Assembly: GCA_017860085.1 (NCBI GenBank)
Contig: JAFNAJ010000229.1
Coordinates: forward strand, 1-5,160
Direction: 5' to 3'
From: Acidobacteriota bacterium
GTDB lineage: Bacteria; Acidobacteriota; Vicinamibacteria; Vicinamibacterales; JAFNAJ01
Length of the DNA stretch: 5,160 nucleotides
Below the pieces are notes generated by a model, which worked only from the letters and a program-made list of their open reading frames with translations, had not been told where the DNA came from and did not search any database. Of this stretch, positions 1 to 4,979 are shown piece by piece. Positions within the stretch are counted from its first letter, which is position 1. Every line of letters begins with the position of its first letter. Position numbers and translations under genes: made by a program.

Positions 1-90
1 GCCGCTGGCATCGACTCGCCAGGGCTCACCGCGAGCCTGGCGATCGCGGCACGCGTCCGGGGACTCGTGGAGGAAGTGCTCGGCTCGTAG
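1..90 (+). CDS. C-terminal end of an NAD(P)/FAD-dependent oxidoreductase (DAO / L-2-hydroxyglutarate oxidase-like), 5' part outside window
   Basis: Frame 1 is open from the left edge to a TAG at 88-90 and encodes 29 residues. They contain GIDSPGLTASLAIA followed by an amphipathic helix ending in VEEVLGS. A G-I-(E/D)-S-P-G-L-T-(A/S)-S-x-A-I segment closes many FAD-dependent oxidoreductases of the DAO fold (L-2-hydroxyglutarate oxidase-like and GlpA-like proteins). In that fold it lies by the flavin, with the last helix finishing the FAD domain. The family call rests on this motif alone; the substrate cannot be told from so short a piece. The gene ends 24 bp before the stop codon of the convergent secreted-protein gene and shows no functional link to it. 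Confidence 0.62.
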   Translation, partial: AAGIDSPGLTASLAIAARVRGLVEEVLGS

Positions 91-100
91 CGACCAACGC

Positions 101-114
101 GACCGGAGCCGGTC
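101..114. terminator. Short GC-rich hairpin between convergent genes, possible bidirectional terminator
   Basis: GACCG (101-105) and CGGTC (110-114) are perfect inverted repeats around a GAGC loop. The hairpin sits in the 24-bp gap between the stop at 88-90 and the minus-strand stop at 115-117. There is no T-run on either side, so it is not a textbook intrinsic terminator. Position is the main argument, and a 5-bp stem can occur by chance at this GC content. Confidence 0.3.
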
Positions 115-1449
115 TCACTGCTTGCCGATGAGCGTCAGCCCGGGCTGCCACTGACCAATGCCCGTTGGTCGACCGTCCGGATCGAGCGGATCGGTCCTCG
201 TCCAGCGGCCGGTTGACGGATCGTAGACCAGCATCTCAGGCACGCCACGACCGTCGAAATCGCCGAGCATCAGCTGTGCGCCCGGCTGCATCTGTCCCTT
301 GCGGCACGAGAACGCGCCCTCGGACCACCCGCAGACCATCGCCCGACCCGATTCGGGCGCGTAAGCAAGGACCTCATCGCGACCATCGCCGTCGACGTCG
401 TGCACCTCCAGCTCGAACCCGGGAGCCCACGAGCCCGAGCGATACGAGAAGGCACCGCCATCCTCACTGGTCGCGACGGTCCAGTCGCCCGACTCGGGGT
501 TGTAGAGCAGGAGATCCTCACGTGCACTGGTCGTGAGGCGCCCCGCGTGAACGAACATCCCGGGCTGCCACCCGCCGTCGGTGGTCACGACACTCCCCGA
601 TTCATCGCTCGACACGAGCGACCACGCCCCGCTGGCGCTGTCGTACAGAACGACCTCGGCCCGGGCCCCGCTGTGCACCCGCGCCACGTAGATCTCCCGG
701 TCCGGCCCGCTCGTGCCGTCGTGTCGAGCCAACTCGCCGTCGGCTCCGGCCACGAGCGCTGACCACTGCCCGCTCGAGCCATCGTAGAAGAACAGGTCAT
801 CGGCGCCGTCGCCGTTCAGGTCGCCGGCCTGCACGCTGCCGCCCGGCACCCAGTCGCCCTGCACCACATCGAACGTGCCGTCGCCACGGCTCACGCCTCC
901 TGCCCACGTGCCCTTCTCAGGCGAGTAGAACAGCAGGTCGTCCTTCCCGTCGTTGTCGAAGTTGGCGCCAGAAATCGCCAGACCCGACGTCCACTGCCCC
1001 CACAGTTGCCTGAACGAGTCGCCCCGCGAGAGCCCGAGACCGAACCGACCGGTGTGCGGATCGTAGGCCAGCAGATCGTCACGGAAATCGCCATTGAGGT
1101 CGGTGAAGCGTGGCAGGCGCGGCGTCCGCGGCTTGCGCGTGCCCTGCAGATCGGCGGACAACTCCGCGGAGAAGTCGCCCATCTCCCGGCCGGGGCCGTA
1201 GGCCTGGACGGCAAAGTAGTACCGCTGGCCCGTCGGCAGGTCGGACGTCCGCCACGAGGTCTGGCGACCCACGTCGATCGACACCGAGTAATCGCCCGGG
1301 GTCGTGCCGTAGTGCACCACGTAGCCTCCGACGTCCTCGCCGGGGGTCGGATCCCAGCTCACGGTGACGGTGGCGGCCAGGGCCGGCAGCGCAGAGGCGA
1401 AGGTTGTCGCAGCGATGAGGATGGCGAGGAGGCGGCGTTGGGTTGTCAT
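115..1449 (-). CDS. Secreted fibronectin type III / FG-GAP (VCBS-type) repeat protein, predicted seven-bladed beta-propeller
   Basis: This gene encodes 444 residues. Residues 1-26 form a signal peptide: basic TTQRR, a hydrophobic LLAILIAATTFASALP core, and an ALA-A cleavage site near 25/26. A fibronectin type III domain follows at about 27-103 (VSWDPTPGEDVGGYVVHYG, later YYFAVQAYGPG). A short basic, Pro-rich linker leads to seven tandem repeats of 46-50 residues covering 115-444. Each repeat has the plan DxNGDGxxDLLxYDPxTGxW...GxWxPG, the FG-GAP/VCBS pattern of integrin-like propellers with calcium loops. No membrane anchor, sorting signal or enzyme motif is visible, so an exported binding or surface role is inferred; partner and ligand are unknown. 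The ATG at 1447-1449 is chosen because it gives a complete signal peptide. No Shine-Dalgarno sequence precedes it, and a hairpin lies 10 nt upstream. The gene is divergent from the sugar operon. Confidence 0.88.
   Translation of the reverse strand: MTTQRRLLAILIAATTFASALPALAATVTVSWDPTPGEDVGGYVVHYGTTPGDYSVSIDVGRQTSWRTSDLPTGQRYYFAVQAYGPGREMGDFSAELSADLQGTRKPRTPRLPRFTDLNGDFRDDLLAYDPHTGRFGLGLSRGDSFRQLWGQWTSGLAISGANFDNDGKDDLLFYSPEKGTWAGGVSRGDGTFDVVQGDWVPGGSVQAGDLNGDGADDLFFYDGSSGQWSALVAGADGELARHDGTSGPDREIYVARVHSGARAEVVLYDSASGAWSLVSSDESGSVVTTDGGWQPGMFVHAGRLTTSAREDLLLYNPESGDWTVATSEDGGAFSYRSGSWAPGFELEVHDVDGDGRDEVLAYAPESGRAMVCGWSEGAFSCRKGQMQPGAQLMLGDFDGRGVPEMLVYDPSTGRWTRTDPLDPDGRPTGIGQWQPGLTLIGKQ
118..1107 (-). 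repeat. Seven tandem protein repeats (FG-GAP/VCBS-like propeller blades)
   Basis: The repeats start at about residues 115, 161, 208, 255, 302, 349 and 395 of the secreted protein, with lengths 46, 47, 47, 47, 47, 46 and 50. Conserved points are the Asp-rich loop near position 3-10, an L-x-Y-x-P/S-x-x-G turn at 13-20, an aromatic near 22 and G-x-W-x-P-G near 38-43. Asp-rich loops are intact or nearly so in repeats 1 (DLNGDFRDD), 2 (NFDNDGKDD), 3 (DLNGDGADD) and 6 (DVDGDGRDE). The loop is weakened in 7 (DFDGRGVPE) and lost in 4 (RVHSGARAE) and 5 (RLTTSARED). The repeats are diverged at DNA level, so this is an old protein-level array rather than a fresh DNA duplication. Confidence 0.85.
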
Positions 1450-1459
1450 GAGTGGTCGC

Positions 1460-1476
1460 GGCGGGACACGCCCGCC
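1460..1476 (-). promoter_or_regulatory. Hairpin over the translation start region of the secreted-protein gene
   Basis: GGCGGG (1460-1465) and CCCGCC (1471-1476) form a perfect 6-bp G/C-only stem with a 5-nt loop. In the minus-strand mRNA the hairpin ends 10 nt before the AUG, covering the place where a Shine-Dalgarno would be expected; none is visible. This could limit ribosome access and make translation dependent on upstream folding, which is inference. Confidence 0.4.
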
Positions 1477-1482
1477 CCCCCA

Positions 1483-1560
1483 GACGGGGCAACCCTCGTG
1501 CCGGCGACAGCGGCTGGCGACCGGCCACGATCAGCCCCGCATTTGCGGCCTGTTCCCGTC
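1483..1560 (-). promoter_or_regulatory. Possible three-way-junction RNA leader upstream of the secreted-protein gene
   Basis: Read as minus-strand RNA, GACGGG (1560-1555) can pair with CCCGUC (1488-1483) to close a 78-nt element. Inside it are a small hairpin, CCGC/GCGG with an AAAU loop (1548-1537), and a long arm in which 1530-1521 pairs with 1504-1496 (UCGUG/CACGA plus CCGG/CCGG with one bulged base). The long arm is capped by CAG-CCG-CUG (1516-1508). The pairings are seen directly in the sequence; that it is a functional leader is inference. It does not match any riboswitch consensus I recognise. GC-rich DNA yields such stems by chance, so conservation would be needed to believe it. Confidence 0.3.
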
Positions 1561-1570
1561 GACCAGCCTG

Positions 1571-1591
1571 CGGCCGCCTGTCGGGCGGCTG
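1571..1591. promoter_or_regulatory. GC-rich inverted repeat in the divergent intergenic region
   Basis: GCCGCC (1573-1578) and GGCGGC (1584-1589) are a perfect 6-bp inverted repeat around TGTCG. The pair C1571/G1591 and a G-T wobble at 1572/1590 extend it. It lies between the possible leader element and the 16-bp palindrome. It could be the 5' end of the minus-strand leader, an operator half, or chance; nothing in the sequence decides. Confidence 0.25.
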
Positions 1592-1601
1592 ACACGACCT
1601 G

Positions 1602-1617
1602 ACGGTTTTGTAACCGT
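1602..1617. promoter_or_regulatory. 16-bp palindrome ACGGTT-N4-AACCGT, candidate operator
   Basis: ACGGTT (1602-1607) and AACCGT (1612-1617) form a perfect dyad with a TTGT spacer. This is one of the few AT-containing patches in the intergenic region. It ends 43 bp before the aminotransferase ATG, where a dimeric repressor or activator of the operon would be expected to bind, and could also act on the divergent gene. No regulator gene lies in the window. The spacing and half-site do not match an operator I can name. Confidence 0.35.
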
Positions 1618-1650
1618 GATCTCGCCCTCGGCTGGCCGGCGCGGTGGTGC

Positions 1651-1654
1651 GGAG
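1651..1654 (+). promoter_or_regulatory. Ribosome binding site of the aminotransferase gene (decides the start)
   Basis: GGAG lies 6 nt upstream of the ATG at 1661. The frame is open far upstream (from 1364) and another ATG occurs at 1673. The 1661 codon is the only one with a Shine-Dalgarno at proper distance, and it places the VPLLDL opening motif a few residues from the N-terminus, as is usual in the family. Confidence 0.6.
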
Positions 1655-1660
1655 TGTAGG

Positions 1661-2788
1661 ATGGTCGGCCGTATGGGTGTACCGCTTCTCGACCTCCGGG
1701 CTCAGTTCGGGCCGATTCGCGACGACGTCATGGCGGCAATCGCACGGGTGTGCGACAGCCAGTTGTTCATCCTGGGTGCCGAGGTCGAGGCGCTCGAGGC
1801 CGAGCTGGCCGCGATGCTCGAGGTGGATCACGCCATCGGCGTGTCATCCGGCACCGACGCCTTGCTCGTCGCGATGATGGCGCTCGGCATCGACCGTGAC
1901 GACGAAGTCATCACGTCCACCTACTCGTTCTTCGCGACCGCCGGCTGCATCGCGCGGCTGGGGGCGCGGCCAGTGCTCGTCGACATCGATCCGGCCACGT
2001 TCAACCTCGACCCCACGGCGGTCGCCTCTGCCATCACGCCCCGGACGAAGGCGATCGTGCCCGTCCACCTGTTCGGGCAAAGCGCGGAGCTCGAACCGAT
2101 TCTGGAAACGGCCGCGCGGCACGGGATTCCGGTCATCGAGGACGCCGCCCAGGCCATCGGGGCACGCTACAAGGGACGGGCGGTCGGGGGGATCGGCCGG
2201 GTCGGTTGCTTTTCGTTCTTTCCGAGCAAGAACCTCGGGGCGTTTGGCGATGGCGGCCTCGTCACGACAAACGACCCGGCCTTGGCCGACACGGTCCGGC
2301 TGCTTCGCGGCCACGGCATGCGGCCGAAGTACTACCACCACGCCATTGGCGGCAACTTCCGCCTCGACGCCCTCCAGGCGGCGGTGCTCCGCGTGAAGGC
2401 CCGTCACCTGGCGGCCTGGACCGCGGCCCGACAGGTGAACGCGGCGCGTTATCGCGCCCTGCTCGGCCCAGCCGCCGCCGCGGGCCACCTCGCGTTGCCG
2501 CCGGAGGCTCCCGACCGGGTCCACATCTACAACCAGTTCGTGGTGCGCGCGCGCGATCGCGACGGGCTGCGGCGACATCTCACCGAGCTTGGCATCGGGA
2601 CGGAGATCTACTACCCGGTACCGTTCCACGCGCAACCGTGCTTTGCCGATCTCGGATACGCGCCCGGCGCGTTTCCGGCGGCCGAAGCGGCCGCGGCCGA
2701 GTCGCTGGCCCTGCCGATCTACGGCGAGCTCACCGACGAGCAGCTGCAGACCGTGGCCGGCGCGATCGACGCCTACTACGCCCGCTAG
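1661..2788 (+). CDS. DegT/DnrJ/EryC1/StrS family PLP-dependent sugar aminotransferase
   Basis: The 375-residue product is a full-length member of the DegT/DnrJ/EryC1/StrS aminotransferases (fold-type I, cytosolic). These move an amino group, usually from glutamate, onto a keto group of a nucleotide-linked sugar. Landmarks in order: VPLLDLRAQF (7-16), FILGAEVEALE (36-46), the phosphate-contacting SSGTDAL (62-68), the TYSFFATAG loop (87-95), VIEDAAQA with Asp161 for the pyridine nitrogen and Gln164, and SFFPSKNLGAFGDGG with the PLP Schiff-base Lys190. GGNFRLDALQAAVLR follows with Asn232, and YYPVPFHAQPCF (317-328) forms the C-terminal substrate region. All key residues are present, so it should be active. 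It resembles both 3-amino (WbpE/WlbC-like) and other sugar aminotransferases; the exact sugar and carbon cannot be assigned. It leads an operon with a symporter and an RmlD-like reductase. Upstream in-frame sequence from 1364 is non-coding by context. Confidence 0.9.
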   Translation: MVGRMGVPLLDLRAQFGPIRDDVMAAIARVCDSQLFILGAEVEALEAELAAMLEVDHAIGVSSGTDALLVAMMALGIDRDDEVITSTYSFFATAGCIARLGARPVLVDIDPATFNLDPTAVASAITPRTKAIVPVHLFGQSAELEPILETAARHGIPVIEDAAQAIGARYKGRAVGGIGRVGCFSFFPSKNLGAFGDGGLVTTNDPALADTVRLLRGHGMRPKYYHHAIGGNFRLDALQAAVLRVKARHLAAWTAARQVNAARYRALLGPAAAAGHLALPPEAPDRVHIYNQFVVRARDRDGLRRHLTELGIGTEIYYPVPFHAQPCFADLGYAPGAFPAAEAAAAESLALPIYGELTDEQLQTVAGAIDAYYAR

Positions 2789-2801
2789 TCCCCCGCGAGC
2801 C

Positions 2802-4094
2802 ATGGCCATCACGCATCCGACCGAACACGCCGCCCCACCCCGTGGCGACCGGCCGTCGTGGGTGCCGAGCATCACGACGCAGATCTTCATCGGCCTGGCC
2901 ATCGGCATCGCCGTGGGACACTTCTTCCCGGCGTTCGGTGTCGGCGTGAAGCCGCTCGCGGACGCCTTCCTGCGGATGATCAAGATGATCATCGCGCCGC
3001 TGCTGTTCTCGACCCTGGTCGTGGGCATCGCGGGCACGGGCGACCTGAAGGCCATGGGCCGCATCGGCCTCAAGGCCATCATCTACTTCGAGGTCGCCAC
3101 CACGATTGCGCTGTTCCTGGGCCTCTTCCTCGTCAACTTCTTCCAGCCGGGTGCCGGGCTGACCGTGCCGATCGGCGACACCGCCGACCTGGCGGCGCTC
3201 GCCACCAAGCAGCAGGGGGCCTGGGACATCTTCCTTCACCTGTTCCCCACGTCGGTGTTCGATGCCATGGCCAAGGGCGACATCCTGCAGATCGTCGTCT
3301 TTGCGACCTTCTTCGGCATCGCGCTGGCGGCAGTTGGGGAGCGCGGTCGACCGGTGATGGCGTTTCTCGACAGCGTCGCGCAAGTGATGTTCAAGTTCAC
3401 CGGCTACGTGATGCTCTTCGCGCCGGTCGGCGTGTTCGCCGCCATCGCTGCGACGGTGGGCGGCAAGGGCCTGGCCATCCTCTGGACGCTCGGCAAGCTC
3501 GTGCTCGTGATGTACGGCGGCCTCATCATCTTCGCCCTCATCGTCGTCGGGGGTGTGTCGTGGATCATCCGCGTGCCGTTCCTGGCGTTTCTCAAGGCCA
3601 TCCGGGAGCCGTTCCTGATCGCGTTCACGACGGCCAGCAGCGAGGCCGCCCTCCCCAAGGCGCTCGAGGTCATGGAACGCTTCGGGGTTCCGAAGAACAT
3701 CGTCGGGTTCGTGCTGCCGACCGGTTACAGCTTCAACCTCGACGGGACCACGCTGTACCTGTCGACGGCGAGCATCTTCGTGGCGCAGTTGGCGGGGCTC
3801 GACCTCTCGCTGGGCCAGCAACTGGTGATGATGCTCACGCTGATGCTGACGAGCAAGGGGGTGGCAGGCGTGCCCCGGGCGGCGCTGGTGGTACTGACGG
3901 CGACGCTCACGACCTTCGGCCTGCCACTCGAAGGCGCCGCCATCCTGCTCGGCATCGATCAGATTCTCGACATGGGCCGCACCGCGGTGAACGTCATGGG
4001 GAACTGCATCTCGACGGCCGTGGTGGCCCGCTGGGAGGGCGTGCTCGACGACGAGCGCATCCGCAACTTCGGACGGGAGCGCGGGGCGGCCTGA
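2802..4094 (+). CDS. Dicarboxylate/amino acid:cation symporter (DAACS, glutamate transporter fold)
   Basis: The 430-residue inner-membrane protein belongs to the DAACS family (GltP, GltT, DctA, archaeal GltPh), which imports glutamate, aspartate or C4-dicarboxylates with H+ or Na+. After a hydrophilic N-terminus of ~25 residues there are hydrophobic spans at about 27-44, 60-80, 92-114, 161-179, 193-219 and 226-256. The transport core follows: hairpin 1 with TASSEAALP (Ser279, Ser280), TM7 with PTGYSFNLDGTTLY (306-319), hairpin 2 with TSKGVAGVP (350-358), and TM8 with GIDQILDMGRTAVNVMGN (Asp386, Asp390, Arg393, Asn397, Asn401). Arg393 matches the arginine that holds the substrate's second carboxylate in GltPh, so an acidic substrate is likely. 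The ATG at 2802 lies 13 bp after the aminotransferase stop, has no good Shine-Dalgarno, and gives family-like length; translational coupling is plausible. A transporter inside a sugar-nucleotide operon is unusual. Confidence 0.92.
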   Translation: MAITHPTEHAAPPRGDRPSWVPSITTQIFIGLAIGIAVGHFFPAFGVGVKPLADAFLRMIKMIIAPLLFSTLVVGIAGTGDLKAMGRIGLKAIIYFEVATTIALFLGLFLVNFFQPGAGLTVPIGDTADLAALATKQQGAWDIFLHLFPTSVFDAMAKGDILQIVVFATFFGIALAAVGERGRPVMAFLDSVAQVMFKFTGYVMLFAPVGVFAAIAATVGGKGLAILWTLGKLVLVMYGGLIIFALIVVGGVSWIIRVPFLAFLKAIREPFLIAFTTASSEAALPKALEVMERFGVPKNIVGFVLPTGYSFNLDGTTLYLSTASIFVAQLAGLDLSLGQQLVMMLTLMLTSKGVAGVPRAALVVLTATLTTFGLPLEGAAILLGIDQILDMGRTAVNVMGNCISTAVVARWEGVLDDERIRNFGRERGAA

Positions 4095-4099
4095 ACCGC

Positions 4100-4103
4100 G
4101 GGA
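4100..4103 (+). promoter_or_regulatory. Weak ribosome binding site of the RmlD-like gene
   Basis: GGGA lies 6 nt before the ATG at 4110 in the 15-bp gap after the symporter stop. It favours 4110 over the second in-frame ATG at 4116. The two starts differ by only two residues, and the nucleotide-binding strand begins right after either. Confidence 0.4.
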
Positions 4104-4109
4104 CATCGA

Positions 4110-4979
4110 ATGTCGATGCAGGTGCTCGTCGTTGGTGCAGCCGGACAGCTCGGGGCTGAAATCGTACGGGCGTGCTCGGGCGCGGGGCACGCGGTGACGG
4201 CCGTGACGCGGCGCGAGCTCGACGTGACGAAGCACGCTGACGTGCTGGCCCTCGTCGCCGCGGCCCGCCCTGATGCCATCGTCAACTGCACGGCCTACAA
4301 CGACGTGGACGGGGCCGAGGACCAGCACGCCCACGCCCTGGACGTCAACGCGTTTGCCGTGAGGTCGTTGGCCCGCGCGGCACACGATGCCGGTGCGACG
4401 TTGGTCCATTACAGCACCGATTTCGTGTTCGACGGCGACGGGTCAGAGCCCTACACCGAGGACGACCGCCCGGCGCCGCAGAGCGTCTACGCGAGCTCGA
4501 AGCTGCTGGGTGAGTGGTTCGCCGCCGATGCTCCCTCACACTACGTGCTGCGAGTCGAGAGCCTGTTTGGCGGTCAGGCCGCGCGCAGCAGCATCGACCG
4601 CATCATCGATGCCATTCTCGCGGGACGGGAAGCGCGCGTGTTCGTCGATCGCGTGGTGTCGCCGACCTACGTTGAGGACTGCGCAGGGGCCACGCTCGAG
4701 TTGCTGCGGGCGCGGCCTCCTGTGGGCCTCTATCACTGCGTCAACAGCGGCCACACGACCTGGTACGACCTGGCCCGCGAGATTGCACGGCAGGCGGGGA
4801 TCGAGGCCACGCTCGTGCCCGTGCCCGTCGCCTCGGTGACGCTCAAGGCCCGCCGGCCGCGCTTCTGCGCGCTGTCGAATGACAAGCTGCGAAGGGCGGG
4901 CGTCACGATGCCCACCTGGCAGGACGCCATTCGCCGCTACCTGGACCGGCGATTGGGCACGGCAGGCTCACGCGGCTGA
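4110..4979 (+). CDS. RmlD-family (dTDP-4-dehydrorhamnose reductase-like) sugar-nucleotide reductase
   Basis: This 289-residue cytosolic protein is an extended short-chain dehydrogenase. It has a Rossmann motif GAAGQLG (9-15), ELDVT (36-40), NCTAYNDVDGAED (69-81), HYSTDFVFDG (100-109), the catalytic YASSK (Tyr127, Lys131), SPTYVEDCA, and a C-terminal part ending in MPTWQDAIRRYL. Length and motif order match RmlD (RfbD), which reduces dTDP-4-keto-L-rhamnose to dTDP-L-rhamnose with NAD(P)H. Thr103, Tyr127 and Lys131 correspond to the Thr/Tyr/Lys catalytic residues. Two places differ from classical RmlD: STDFVF has Phe where Tyr is usual, and the usual RTSWVYG reads RVESLFGG (148-155), losing the Trp. 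The fold and chemistry are secure, but the rhamnose substrate is not. No rmlA, rmlB or rmlC is in the window. It is the last gene of the operon, followed at once by a hairpin. Confidence 0.85.
   Translation: MSMQVLVVGAAGQLGAEIVRACSGAGHAVTAVTRRELDVTKHADVLALVAAARPDAIVNCTAYNDVDGAEDQHAHALDVNAFAVRSLARAAHDAGATLVHYSTDFVFDGDGSEPYTEDDRPAPQSVYASSKLLGEWFAADAPSHYVLRVESLFGGQAARSSIDRIIDAILAGREARVFVDRVVSPTYVEDCAGATLELLRARPPVGLYHCVNSGHTTWYDLAREIARQAGIEATLVPVPVASVTLKARRPRFCALSNDKLRRAGVTMPTWQDAIRRYLDRRLGTAGSRG

Larger units (their letters stand above)
1450..1660. promoter_or_regulatory. Divergent intergenic region between the secreted-protein gene and the sugar operon
   Basis: This 211-bp region must hold the start signals for both the minus-strand secreted protein and the plus-strand operon. 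It is rich in inverted repeats (entered separately) and has a run of seven C at 1475-1481. I could not identify a convincing promoter for either side. CTGACA at 1589-1594 resembles a plus-strand -35 box, but no good -10 hexamer lies at normal spacing. TACAAA on the minus strand (1607-1612) resembles a -10 box without a -35. The absence of recognisable sigma-70 boxes is common in high-GC phyla. Confidence 0.55.

Noticed and set aside
1483..1560. Class I cyclic-di-GMP (GEMM) or cobalamin riboswitch
   Set aside because: Overall shape and gene context are suggestive, but the conserved GCAAA/GACGCAAAGCC segments and the GNRA-receptor pair of GEMM are missing. The cobalamin B12-box pattern is also absent.
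1006..1602. Plus-strand open frame of 198 codons opposite the fibronectin domain and leader
   Set aside because: It has no recognisable domain and no ribosome binding site, and is antisense to a signal peptide and FN3 domain that are clearly real.
1589..1617. Sigma-70 promoter for the operon (CTGACA plus a downstream -10)
   Set aside because: The -35-like hexamer is good, but hexamers at 16-18 bp spacing (TAACCG, AACCGT, ACCGTG) are poor and the TGTAAC match is only 14 bp away. It is not strong enough to list as a promoter.
1633..1650. Sigma-54 promoter (TGGC...TGC)
   Set aside because: The GG and GC dinucleotides are not separated by the required 10 bases, and the surrounding bases do not match the consensus.
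1364..1660. N-terminal extension of the aminotransferase frame
   Set aside because: The extra 99 codons run over the start of the divergent secreted gene and the intergenic hairpins, and encode low-complexity Arg/Ala/Gly sequence. The family starts near VPLLDL, and a Shine-Dalgarno supports 1661.
1844..3082. Minus-strand open frame of 412 codons opposite the aminotransferase
   Set aside because: It crosses two real genes and is dominated by Arg, Gly and Asp. The plus strand carries all family motifs, so this is a GC-bias shadow.
2730..4409. Long minus-strand open frame (559 codons) opposite the symporter
   Set aside because: The product is a hydrophilic string rich in His, Arg, Asp and Glu with no domain. 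It is the mirror of a high-GC membrane-protein gene with clear family motifs on the plus strand.
4110..4979. Assignment of the reductase gene as rmlD (rfbD)
   Set aside because: The family is clear, but the active-site Trp segment differs and the other rml genes are absent, so a specific gene symbol is not supported.
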